Source: Platanthera guangdongensis (lineage: Eukaryota; Streptophyta; Magnoliopsida; Asparagales; Orchidaceae). Taken from it: 64,000 nt of DNA. The stretch covers positions 3,924,332 through 3,988,331 of the forward strand of contig CM077150.1 in NCBI GenBank assembly GCA_039583875.1, given 5' to 3'. Below the pieces are notes generated by a model that was given only the letters and a program-made list of their open reading frames with translations, was not told the DNA's origin and searched no databases. Made by a program: the position numbers and the translations under genes. Below are positions 11,188 through 22,200 of the stretch, piece by piece. Every line of letters starts with the position of its first letter. Within the stretch, counting starts at the first letter, position 1.

Positions 11188-11572
11188 TGTTACCACTAAG
11201 GAAAAAGGAGAAGACCGGCGGTAGGGGAAGGGCCGGCTAGAGGGAGAGAAGAGAAGCAAGAGAGAATAGAAGGAGAGGGATCAACCCCCTTTCTTTGCTA
11301 GATAATCCAAAAGATGATATTTAGGGTTTACATTAGGCCTCTTATACAATGAGGCTCAACAAAACAAAATAACCAAAAAGCCCTTAGATTAAAACTAAAC
11401 TTGCTCCCCATGCAGAACTTCCGCCGGGTCTCCTGCTGTCGCGCTTCCGCCCGCGGTATCGCGGTGAGTAACGTCTGGCGATACCGCGGTATTATCTCCG
11501 CCCTCCTTCTGCGTGCGTGATCGTCGTGCGTACACCCTCCAAGGCGGCTCGCCGACATGCAGTTCGGTAACA
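11188..11572 (-). repeat. 3' LTR of gypsy
   Basis: Bounded by TGTTACCACTAAGG and AGTTCGGTAACA. Flanked on the left by CGTTA. Confidence 0.92.
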
Positions 11573-12812
11573 ATGCCGCCGTCTGGGAAATTAGCCTTGT
11601 CCTCAAGGCAGAAATCCGGAAATTGGCGACAAAAATCACCTCGGAGAAGCCATGTGCTTGCCGACGGCGGCCGATGTCGCCACGCCACCCGGACTTCCTC
11701 GGGAGAACCGGTGCTGGGGTGGGGCGGCCGACTATCCAGGATAGCCGACGGGTACAAGGGTGCCGAACCCGAGAAATCAAGGTCGGCGGGGATATGGTCC
11801 AAGGTGGGGTGATCGGCGATGACACGACGAAGCTGAGACACGTGGAACACTGGATGAATCCGGCTGCCGTCCGGCAAGCGAAGGCGGTATGCCACGGCCC
11901 CAATCCGGCCAAGCACCTCGAACGAGCCGAAGAAACGCGGCGCCAGCTTGGGGCATGCGCGGCGGACAACTGTCAGCTGGCGGTAGGGATGAAGCTTAAT
12001 GAACACCTTCTCCTCCGGAGCGAATTGCAAGTCCCGGCGTTTCCGGTTGGCAAACAAAGTCATTTTGGCCTGGGCTCGGCGGAGGTGCTGCTTCAGGCTG
12101 TCCAAAATGGTGTCACGATCCTGAAGGTGAGCCACTAGGCTGGCCACGGGGCACTCGCCCGGGAGGTGCCGCACGAAAGATGAAGGTGGCGGCCGTATAC
12201 TGCTTCGAAGGGGGAGGTGTTGGCGGCGTAATGATAAGCCGTGTTGTACGAGTATTCCGCCCATGGAAGCCATTTTGCCTAGGTGCTCGGCCGCTCACCG
12301 ATGAAGCATCGAAGGTAGGTCTCTAAACACTGATTGAGGACTTCGGACTGCCCGTCCGTCTGGGGATGGTAGGTGGTGCTCATCCGGAGGAGAGTGAACT
12401 GCAGGCGAAAAAGAGCAGTCCAAAAGCTTCTCAAAAAGAGAGGGTCCCGATCGCTGACGATAGAGCGCGGAAAGCCATGAAGACGCACGATCTCGGTGAT
12501 GAAACTGTGTGCCACTGTGGCGGCCGTGTAGGGATGGTGTAGGGGGATAAAGTGGTCATACTTCGAGAGGCGGTCCACGACCACCAAGATGCAGTCGAAC
12601 CCGGCGGAGTACGGTAGCCGGGTGATGAAATCCATGGCGATGTCCTCCCAAATCCGTTTGGGTACCAGCAGGGGCTGCAGAAGGCCCCCTGGAAACATCG
12701 ACTCATACTTGGCCTTCTGACATGGGAGGCAGGCGGTGACATAGGCCTTGACCTGTCGAAACATCTGTGGCCAAAACAAGGAGGCGGCGATAGGTGCGGA
12801 ACGCGCCGGCAT
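11395..12812 (-). pseudogene. Gypsy integrase and chromodomain-like tail (frameshifted)
   Basis: The first frame (12812-12279) holds the integrase zinc-finger end ([11 protein letters not shown]) and the catalytic core with all three acidic sites: AMDFITRLP, IVSDRDPLF and DGQSEVLNQ. The frame then meets a TAG. A second frame (12273-11395) holds the C-terminal integrase (FFGSFEVLGRIGAVAYRLRL, IHPVFHVSQLR). It ends in a chromodomain-like segment ([27 protein letters not shown]) and runs on into the LTR. The chromodomain-like tail is known in some gypsy lineages, where it guides integration to chromatin. Confidence 0.85.
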
Positions 12813-13640
12813 GTCCGCCGGACGGGGATGCGTGGAATTCCTCCAATAGTCGTGAAATACACATGGAACTGGCGGACAGCACGAGCCGGCCGCGGTAGAA
12901 CAACCGGCCGCCGATGAGCGAATAGGGCGGGTGTGCGGACGGGTCGGCGATGAGAGCCGTACGAATGGGGCCGAACACGGGATCCCGTTCGACCCCCTCC
13001 TGGATATCAGCGCCCTCCTCCCAAACTGGTCGAGTAAGGGCCGCTAACTCTGGTGTGTGCGGCTGGCGGGAGAGGGCATCGGGCGCCCGATTGGTCTTGT
13101 CGGAGCGGAACTCGATCGAGAAATCGTAGCCCAACAGTTTGGCAGCACACAGTTGCTGTGCTGGTGTGGCAATTTTCTGCTGGAGGAGGTAGCGAAGGCT
13201 ATGATGGTCTGTCCGGACCACAAACGGTCGACCGAGGAGATAAGGGCGCCAATGTTGGACCGCGAGGACGAGAGCCATGAGTTCATTTTCGTACGCCGAG
13301 CGGCTCCGAATGGAGGACGAAAAAGCGCGGCTGTAATAGGCAACGGGACGGCCGGATTGCATGAGGACCGTGCCGACCCCGGTGCCCGAGGCGTCGCACT
13401 CCACTACGAATGGTTGGTGAAAGTCGGGCATGGCCAGCATCGGCCCGTGCACGAGAGCTGACTGCAGGGCCGTAAATGCGGGTAGGGCGGCGGCGGACCA
13501 CACAAAGCGGCCCTCCTCCGAGGTCTTGAACAGTTGTGTAAGGGGACGGGACAGCGTTCCGTAGCCCTGAATAAACCGCCGGTAATAGCCGGTGAGGCCC
13601 AAGAAGGCGCGAACCTCGCAGACAAACCGTCGTGATCTTG
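12813..13640 (-). pseudogene. Gypsy RT end and RNase H, shifted frame
   Basis: Continues RT after a frameshift near 13,630 (VCEVRAFLGLTGYYRRFIQG). RNase H follows, with VVECDASGTGVG, YENELMALVLAVQHWRPYL and VRTDHHSLRYLL, then NRAPDALSRQ. The frame is lost again near 12,800 inside the integrase zinc finger. Confidence 0.85.
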
Positions 13641-16035
13641 TCTTCGTCCATGGCCACCCCATTGGCTGCAATAGTATGGACCAAGTAGCTAACCTTCAGA
13701 GAGCCGAAGGAGCATTTCTTCCGGTTTAGAACGAGGTGGTGGTGGCGAAGAGTGAGGAAGGTGGCCCGGACGTGCTGGAGGTGCTCCTGCCAAGTGGAAC
13801 TGTACACCAATATATCATCAAAAAAAACAAGAACATGCTTACGGAGTAGCAGCCGAAAGATGTCGTTCATGGTAGCCTGAAAGGTGGTCGGGGCGTTGGT
13901 CAACCCGAACGGCATCACCAAGAACTCGAAGTGGTCGTCATGAGTCCGAAAAGCCGTCTTGGGCACGTCGGCCGGCCGGACCCGAATCTGATGATAGTCG
14001 GCCCGAAGGTCCAGCTTAGTGAAGAAGGTGGCGTCGTGAAGTTCGTCAAGAAGCTCTTGAATGACGGGGATCGGGTATTTGTCGGAGACGGTCACCTTGT
14101 CGAGCTCACGATAGTCCACGCAGAAGCGCCAACTACCATCCTTGCGCACGAGGAGGACTGGGCTGGAAAAAGGGCTCGCACTGGGCGGAATAATATCCCC
14201 CAAGAGCATCTCCCGCACGAGGGGTTCGATTTCGTCCTTCTGAACGTGCCCGTAACGGTACGGCCGAACGAACACCGCGGAAGTGTCAGGCTGGAGGACG
14301 ATGGCGTGGTCAATGCGGCGAACCGGGAGTAGGCCGGTCGGGGCCTCGAAAAGCGCGGCGAACTCATGTAGGAGGTGGCGGAGGTCCTCCGGTGGTGGGG
14401 CGGGGTCGGCCTTGGCACCCTGAAGAGGCCAAAGCCAGGCGGAGAAGTCCACCTCGGAGATGCGCTGAAGGGATCGGAACGAAACCGGATTCCGGAGGAG
14501 GGTCGAGTCACCCGTGAGGCAGTGGGAAATGGGACCCTGTTGGAAGTGCATAGTCATCGTGGCCCAGTTGACCCGGACGTCGCCCAGCGTTTGGAGCCAA
14601 GTCACCCCTAAAATGGCGTCAAGGCCACCCAAGCCGAAGATGTAGAAGTCGGTTGTCACGGCGCAGGCACCGAGAGCTATCGTCACTGCCCGGCAGAGGC
14701 CCTGCGTCGGCCGGCGACGACCGTCGCCCAGACACACCGTGAAGGCCGGGGACAGCCGGAAGGTGAGCGCCAACTCGCACGCGAGATGTTCCGAGATGAA
14801 GGTGTGGCTGGCGCCGCTGTCAATCATGAGAACAATGTCGCGGTCCTGGAGGCGGCCGCAGAGCTTCATCGTGCGCGGGCATGTGATGCCGCCAACCGAG
14901 AAATAAGGGAGCTCCAAACAGTGGAGGCCATCCCCGTCCGGGAGGGGTGGATCGGTGGCCGGAAGTGCGGCAAGGTCATCGGCCTCCGTCGGCGCCTCAT
15001 CGAGATGGTCGTCGCCGAAAAAGGCGTGAAATTCTTTGACCGAGCAGACATGATTCGGCAAGTACGGCTGGCGACAACGGAAGCACAAACCTCTTCGGCG
15101 GAGTTCGTTGTATTTGGCATCAAAAAAACGGTGTGGCGAGTCGCGGCCCGGGCGAGGACCCCCTGGGTGAGGAGTGCGAGGGGCCCCCTCCCGCGATGGG
15201 GTCGGCCGAGGAGGAACATGGTGGGCCGGAGGAACGTGGGGGGCCGGTGGAGGGGGGCGGATGCCCAAATCCGCCTCCACGGCGCGGGCGAGGTCAATGG
15301 CGGACGAGACGGTGTGGGGTTGATGCGTGCGGAGGCGGGAGCGAATGGATGGTCGCAGGCCCTGTAGAAATAAACTCAAATAGTGATCCGGAGGCAGCCC
15401 GGGGACGTGGGAGACCAATGCCACGAACTCATCAATATAGCTATCGAGGTCGGCCGATTGGCAAACGCTGCAGAGGCGATCAATGGCGGAGCCGGAGTAC
15501 CGCGCGTCGTAGTGTTGAATCATTTCGTGCTTCAACTCGGACCACGAAATCTGGGGTTCAACCTGGCGGAGCCAACACGCCCAATGCAAGGCGGAGCCGG
15601 AAAGGCCGACAATAGCGATACTCACCTTGTCCCCGTCGGCGGTGAGATGGAGATCGAAGAATTGTTCGGCTCGAGCAATCCACCCCATCTGATCGACGCC
15701 CGTAAAGGAGGGCAACTCCAACACAAGGGGGGGTCGGCCAGCCTGGGGTAGCGGGGCCGCAGGCCGCGACTCGGTCGTGAACAGCGGCGGGACGGGGGGC
15801 TGGCCGAGGAGGGATGTGGACGAAGTGGCGGCAAGAGTTGGGGGCGCGGGTACGAGTAGCTCGAGGCGGGCGAGTATGGCGGCGGTGGTGTTGGAGGTGG
15901 TGAGGACCGCGGCCTGGAGGGCGGACACGGAGGCCCGCAGTTCGGAGAGGTCGGCATCGTGGGCGTCGACCCGGGCGCGGAGGTCATCTGGGGTGTCGGT
16001 GGGGGCGGCGGCATTGTTCCGAGTTGTGACGGTCA
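13625..16035 (-). pseudogene. Gypsy gag-protease-reverse transcriptase frame
   Basis: One long frame starting at the ATG at 16,035 (MTVTTRNNAAAPTDTPDDLR). Gag comes first, with a coiled N-terminal part, then the capsid-like segment and a zinc knuckle (CFRCRQPYLPNHVC). Protease carries the active-site IDSGASHTFI. RT follows, with FCVDYRELDKVTVSDKYPIP, TKLDLRADYHQIRV, MPFGLTNAPTTFQ and the catalytic VLVFFDDILVYS. The frame itself stays open through RT motif 5, then shifts near 13,630. An upstream in-frame extension to 16,087 precedes the methionine. Confidence 0.9.
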
Positions 16036-16088
16036 TGATGTAGAGATCCGGAGGCGCGGCGGCGGGCGGAGCGGCAGGTCGGACCAAA

Positions 16089-16473
16089 TGTTACCACTAG
16101 GGAAAAAGGGGAAGACCGGCGGTAGGGGAAGGGCCGGCTAGAGGGAGAGAGGAGAAGCAAGAGAGAATAGAAGGAGAGGGATCAACCCCCTTTCTTTGCT
16201 AGATGATCCAAAAGATGATATTTAGGGTTTACACTAGGCCTCTTATACAATGAGGCTCAACAAAACAAAATAACCAAAAAGCCCTTAGATTAAAACTAAA
16301 CTTGCTCCCCATCCAGAACTTCCGTCGGGTCTCCTGCCGTCGCGCTTCCGCCCGGGGTATCGCGGTGAATAACGCCTGGCGATACCGCGGTATTATCTCC
16401 GCCCTCCTTCTGTGTGCGTGATCGTCGTGCGTACACCCTCCAAGGCGGCTCGCCGTCATGCAGTTCGGTAACA
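16089..16473 (-). repeat. 5' LTR of gypsy
   Basis: Bounded by TGTTACCACTAGGG and AGTTCGGTAACA. Followed by CGTTA. The presumed primer binding region to its left reads TTTGGTCCGACC on the minus strand, a motif also kept by the related copy at 57,030. Confidence 0.92.
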
Positions 16474-16639
16474 CGTTAAGTGCCTCTTATCAAGGAGGTA
16501 AAGGGTTCGAGACCCGGCCTCAACAACCCGCCGCACCGAGAACACGTGCGGAGAAGGGTTGGGTGTGCAGGGCCGCGGCCCATGTTGTGGGCTCGACCGG
16601 CGGGATTAGGCCCGTGAATGAGCGGTCCATAACATGGTC

Positions 16640-17310
16640 CCACACAATTGAGTCACGCTAGGGTAATCCAAATATAATGGTACCACACGGCGTAGTGGAC
16701 CCGCTGGAACGACGTCAATCAACATGCCTCACATCGGCCCAAAAAAACATTCTGATATCATGTAGAAACCTAGGGCTTCCATACCAAATCTACGAGGTGA
16801 AAGGAATTGAGGCATGAGACTAATAAGCACAGACATGTGATGCACGGTAAGTGATGTGGGACTAATAAACAGACGAGGCCACACCGAGGATAATCCAACA
16901 TACAGGTCCCACAAGACATAGTGGACCCGCTAGAATGAGTTCAACCAACACTCCCCCCGTTGCAGTCAAACTAGTGCTCTGATACCATCAAACCCACAAC
17001 TTCCACCGTAAAGTCCTCTAGGTAAAAGGACTAATAAGTATATAAGGGTGATCTACGATAGATCATGTGAAATTAATACGCAGATCGGGCCACACAGGGG
17101 ATAAACCAAACATAATGGTCCCACACATCGCAATGGATCCACTGGAACCACATCAACCAACAAATATTTAACATGATTTTAGCCTTTAACATATAGCCAA
17201 TCGCATATCACCTTACATCTACTTGTATAAATATTGTCATATATGGGTCAAAACATCAAAAATCATAATACATATATTTTACTCCACACAAGATCTGATA
17301 CCTTTTGGTG
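16640..17310 (-). repeat. Tandem LTR-like units with primer-site motifs
   Basis: Blocks containing GTGGACCCGCT, CCAACA and ACTAATAAG recur at a spacing of about 220-230 bp. Each is associated with a sequence like the reverse complement of TGGTATCAGA (16,751-16,760, 16,977-16,987, 17,294-17,302). No coding sequence is present. They look like tandem remnants of LTR plus primer binding site. Confidence 0.45.
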
Positions 17311-18771
17311 CCTCGAAAAAATGTCCGTAAGAGGAAGAAGATTTGGGGTAGGCCCTGTGCAGGACTAGGCCAAGTTAGAATTTGCATTATTATTAGATGG
17401 TTAAAAATAAATGTTAAGAATAACGTGAAAGAACCTCAAAGTAAATCCAATGATATAAGAAGGTTCATAATTATATATAACGATAAACCGACCAATCACC
17501 ATCCCTCTACTTGTATAAATTTTGTTCTCTAAGGGAAACAAATTGCAACTTATATTTTTAGTAATAAATTGCAACTTATAACTACAAAATATACCTATAT
17601 TAAATATATTAAAACATATAAGATATTTATATAATTACCAGTTATATTATTTGATTGATTATGAAGATGTACACAATAATTAAAAAATAAAGGGCAGCCC
17701 AATGCACAAAGCATCCCCGCGCAGCGAGGGTCCGGGGAAGGGTCCCACCACAATAACTAATAAATATAAAAAGTAAATTTTGATATCATACAACACTACA
17801 TTAAACAATTATAGAATTCTTAGATTTAATTTATAATGTAAAAAATTATTATATATAATGAAACATTTATATTACTAACAAAAACCTACTTTAACAACAT
17901 AATTCTATAAACTAAGAGACATTATGTTGAAATAACAATATATTAGAAACAAATAAAGTAAAAAATATGAATAAAAATAAGTATGTGGACACTTTAGGTA
18001 ATACGGCCTTTGCAATTACAATTAACATGCCTGCAATCTGGTTAGCATGGTATGTTCTTTGACTTGAATTTCAAATCATCTGCAAGTTTGACCCCATCTA
18101 TCTGAAGAATAAACCCTAAAGATTCAAACAGAATTCAGCTCAAGATTAGACTAAAGACAAATTTAACTCACTGTCGGGCCTACCTCCAATTCAGGTTTTA
18201 CTGTAACCTTTAATTGATAGAAAATTTGCTTACAACTCAATGCAACAAAATCTGCTCTTGAAATAGAACGATTTACTTTGCTACTTTAAATTTTGATTAG
18301 ATGCTAATATAGAACTGACAATAAACATAGATTATACAAAGAGCAATTTCCACTGGAACCAACATGCTGATAAACATATTTCATAAGGGAAATAGAATAT
18401 TTGGTTTACATAATCATCAAGACATTTTTATAGAAGCACAAATAAGTGCATAAACTGTAATGCAACAATTAAATAGTTTACATTAGGCGATATAATGTTC
18501 TATAACATGAACAATCATCATTTACTACTCAAACTGAGAAAATTACATTGATGCTACACCTAACCAAAATTGTAGCAAAACAACTAAGGTATAGACACAT
18601 ATGGCAATGATACAAGAGATTGGAAAAAAAATTAATCGCATACAGCTACAAGTATATGCTTTGAATATTTTCTATGTTGCCATGATGTACACACACCGAA
18701 GCTTACCTCGTGCCGCATAATTATTTTGCCCAGAAATCAATAGCCAAATGGAGAAAATTTAACTTTAATCC
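17311..18771. other. NUP1: AT-rich region downstream of the nucleoporin stop
   Basis: No long frame or element boundary is visible. The first about 100 bases left of the stop codon must be 3' untranslated sequence of the minus-strand gene. A good donor-like CGAG/GTAAGC lies at 18,710-18,701 (minus) and an acceptor-like TTCTTCAG ends at 18,102, so a 3' UTR intron is possible. Confidence 0.35.
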
Positions 18772-19274
18772 CTACTTCCTCCGAATTTTATCTCTTTTAA
18801 TTTTCACAATTTTTCGTGCAGATTTGTCACCTCCGCCACTACCTAAAGAAAAGCTCCCCCCTGGGTTAAAGTCTACGCCGCTGCCAGCTTGAAAAGGATT
18901 TGGATTTTGAAGAGTAGATGAATTTTGTTGGCTGCCAAATTGGAAAACTGATGTTCCACCAGATGGAACAGCAGAACCAAACACAAAATTTGAAGATGCA
19001 GGCCCACTGTTAGGTTGGCCAAAAGTTGGAAAAATAGGCCCTGGAGCTTGGTTTGTGTCATCAGCCATGGTGTCCTCAACATTCATCTGGTCATTATTCG
19101 GGGATATGGAACTAAAACATCCAGATGTACTTGGCATTCCAAAGATAGGCGTGGATGTTGTTGCTGACGGAGATACACCAGACGAAGTAAATGAAAAAAC
19201 AGAACCGGATGATGATGGACCAAAACCGAATGAGGAAACACCTGAAGCAGGAGCAGTAGTTCCAAACGAAAATC
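18772..19274 (-). CDS. NUP1: NUP1 terminal exon
   Basis: A 503-bp exon from acceptor CCATCTACAG to the TAG at 18,774-18,772. About seven FG motifs are followed by the hallmark C-terminus: [52 protein letters not shown] and a basic end ([10 protein letters not shown]). Confidence 0.95.
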
Positions 19275-22200
19275 CTGTAGATGGAAATGAGTGGAAAAAA
19301 CAAAATTAGAAAGGGAAGATGTAAAACTCAGAAAAATGCTACAGAAGAAGGTTGATGTAATTGCTGGATAAAAAGTATTGCCAGCGTACTACAAGAGAAC
19401 TATCACCAGCAGAAAATGAGAATCCAGAATCTGAAGAAAATGTGATAGCTATAGAAGAAGACATTAAATAATTTTAAGAAATACTATAACATATTTATAT
19501 ACATAAACCTAATAGCGGAAATATTTCAATCTAGCCTAACAAAATCATGATGAATAGGACTCATGCTTTCGTCCGGCCATATAAAATCATCATCATAAGC
19601 AGTCATGCTTTTGCCATATAACTTTATTATAATGATGCAATATTTCAATTATTAGGTTCATGTATATATACATATATATACGAATATACAATATGATATA
19701 TATTTTAAAAATTATTTAATGCCTTATTCAATAAATGGCACTCAAAAGAAGCCAGTTGAGATCAAAAATCCTGAACTTGAACTTGAAGGCTGAAAATAAA
19801 CACGGAAAATGGAGTACTAGATACAAGAGTGGAAGGAAAAACCTGAAATTGAACTGTGAGAAGCACCGGAGGTGAAAGAGAATCCAGAACTTGAACCAAA
19901 AGATTTTGCAGTTTGGTTTGTAGTTCCAAACGACACCTGCCCAAATCCAGGTGAACTACTACTACTCTGTCCAAATGTTGAAGGTGACGACAATGAAGAG
20001 CTGTTTGAACCTAATGCGGCAGAAGAAAAAGAACCTGAACCAGGTTGACTTGTCAAACTCTGAGAGAAGAGTGAAGTACCACTACCAAATTGGGATGGCT
20101 GAGCACCAAATAGAGATCCCCCTGTAGTACCAAAATTTGTGCTAGAGTTCGGAAAGCTGCTATTAGCAGCAGAAAAAACTATGCTACTGGTTTGAGCAGT
20201 ATTGGAACCAAATATACCATTGGTTCCACTTGAAAATGAAGTTGGTGCAGCAAAACCAGAGCCACTGCTAGATACCTGTGAGAAAATTGAAGGTGTTGAT
20301 GCAGAAATTTTAGAACTGGGTGTGCTTCCTAAGACAGGAAATGTAGACGATCCCATTAAAGATGCATTGTTGCTTCCTGTATTTGAAAATACAAATGCAG
20401 CATGTGTGGTGGTAGGATTGGATGATCCAAATGGAGAATCATTAGCAACATTTCCATCTGAATACACAGAGATAGATTTATCCGATAATAGAGAAACTGA
20501 AACCGGAGCAGATGTGGATGCAGCAGCCCCAAAGCAAAACGTAGCGGCAGAGGGAAGTACAGGAGAAGTGGTTGATATAGCTGGACTGCCAGGACTGGCT
20601 CCTGTCAATTTACTGTTTGAAGAAAATAAATTTATCTGTGTTGTAGGAATTGTCTCTGGTGTAGAAGCTGATACTACGGATGATACTGAAGAAGAATTTA
20701 CTGAACCATTGCTCTGGGTTGAAATGACTGAAGTGCCAAAAGCAATGGCATCGGTACTGCCTGATGAAGCAACTATTTCAGGAGATTTGTGTAGAGAAGC
20801 TTCGCTTTTTCCATCATTGAACATGTTCAATCCTTCTGATTGAATCTTTGTACCTAGCCTATAAACAGAAAATTAGCAAATAGATCAACAAATATTGCAT
20901 CAAGCAATACAGAACATATTATGAAACAATACATAATTTTGCTTCTATTAACTTTGCATGGCTCTAAGAGCAAATTCGACCTTTCTTTTGCTACCCTTTT
21001 AGGGCTTCTATGTTACAACTTCCTGCACAAATATGAGGGCTCTTTAAAGAACTCTGTTGGTTAGGTGTTGGTCTATAATAACTTGATGAAAGTCAATAGT
21101 ATATAGACCAAAACTGATCTACCACTTTCACTTCAAATTATTCTTCGATCTCAGCAAATGGATTAAAAAAAGTACTAGTATTCTCATATCAGTGCTACCA
21201 AATACTACTGCTATTATAATGGACGCTTTCTATCTGGTATTATTATGGCAGAAGATGGTAGGACGACGGGTTATGCCAAAATCAGATTTTTGTTTCACAA
21301 TTATTTTTACTCATCACACTTGTTATTTCATTATGATGTAGCATTTATTTAGGGGCTCATACTGGTCCGGACTACATGCTTTTCAGTTCATTCGAGACTA
21401 TATTTATACTTGGCCTAATGTTAGAGTCGGGCATGCATGAATAAATGGAAATCAATAAATGTTAAGGCTCCCTCTCCTTTCCCCCACCATCACCTCCTCT
21501 CCCACACCGTAACGCCAGCAGACCTCCCAACCGAGCGCAACCGGAAGTACGTCAGGCTGCTGCTAAGGCAGGACAGCCGTAGGGTGTTGCTTCATGGTGA
21601 AGCCTCCGACTGAATCCCAGTCCAGGCCGCATGTAGCTCATTGTGGAGCGATACTCTAGGCGCACCCACCGGAAGCATCCCAAACGCAGACCGCTTGGCT
21701 GCCGCCCGAAACCAGTCTGCGGCCCGTCCAGGCCGCCGATGTCGTTCTGATCCACTTCATCTATCAAAGGGTTGCCCACACTCCACAGATTGACTCCCTC
21801 GCTTTGGACGAAGGTTCCAATCTTAGACTCCAACATAGGACGTCATCAAGGATCAAGAGGGAAACCACATCTGCAATAACCACAACGCCCTCCTCCACCG
21901 AATCCTCTCTGATGACACAATCCAACACACGGTCATGTTACAACTTGGTATTAGACAACAATGACAAGATCAAACGAACCCATGGCAGCCATTCCGAACA
22001 TATGCACAAACTGATGATGAATCAATTCACGCAACCGAAAACGAAAAAGTGGCCCTAGCCGTTCTTTAAACACGTATTGAGAGCCTCATTCAATCATGGT
22101 GCCTTCAACTGTGATGGAATCAGAAGTAGTTATCATGGAGGCTTCACCTTTCACAAATGGAGGGATTTCATGTGGGTGGGAGAGATGCAATCAGTTCTTC

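Larger units (their letters stand above)
11188..16473 (-). mobile_element. Near full-length Ty3/gypsy retrotransposon
   Basis: A 5,286-bp element with two 385-bp LTRs (TGTTACCACTA...TTCGGTAACA) and a perfect 5-bp target duplication CGTTA (11,183-11,187 and 16,474-16,478). Gene order on the minus strand is gag, protease, reverse transcriptase, RNase H, integrase, chromodomain-like tail. The LTRs differ at about 13 positions by eye (about 3.4 percent), so it is a fairly young insertion. Pol is broken by frameshifts near 13,630, 12,800 and 12,200 and a stop near 12,279, so this copy cannot make a complete polyprotein. It is inserted in the centre of an inverted SINE-like pair. Confidence 0.92.
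10918..16634. mobile_element. Head-to-head inverted SINE-like pair, split by a gypsy insertion
   Basis: The outer ends are TGTTATGGACCGCTC on the left and GAGCGGTCCATAACA on the right, flanked by perfect 5-bp repeats TGGTC (10,913-10,917 and 16,635-16,639). The arms run inward through a B-box-like GGGTTCGAGACCC (11,038-11,050 minus, 16,503-16,515 plus). They meet at a perfect 48-bp palindrome (11,134-11,181). The left arm has three tandem copies of a roughly 28-bp motif (GGATCAGTTGGTGATGAGGG) and the right arm has one. Without the gypsy insert the unit is about 430 bp. It could equally be called a foldback element built from SINE sequence. Confidence 0.65.

Noticed and set aside
14786..15615. 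Plus-strand frames of 160-193 codons
   Set aside because: Antisense of gypsy gag in a GC-rich region with few stops. No domain resemblance.
19742..19842. Additional NUP1 exon after an acceptor-like TTTATTTTCAG near 19,790
   Set aside because: No suitable GT donor in a phase that joins its neighbours. The micro-exon at 19,407-19,430 fits better.
20202..20843. Plus-strand frame of 213 codons
   Set aside because: It lies opposite the NUP1 FG exon and its Glu/Asp-rich sequence is the complement of Ser-rich codons. No splice or start evidence.
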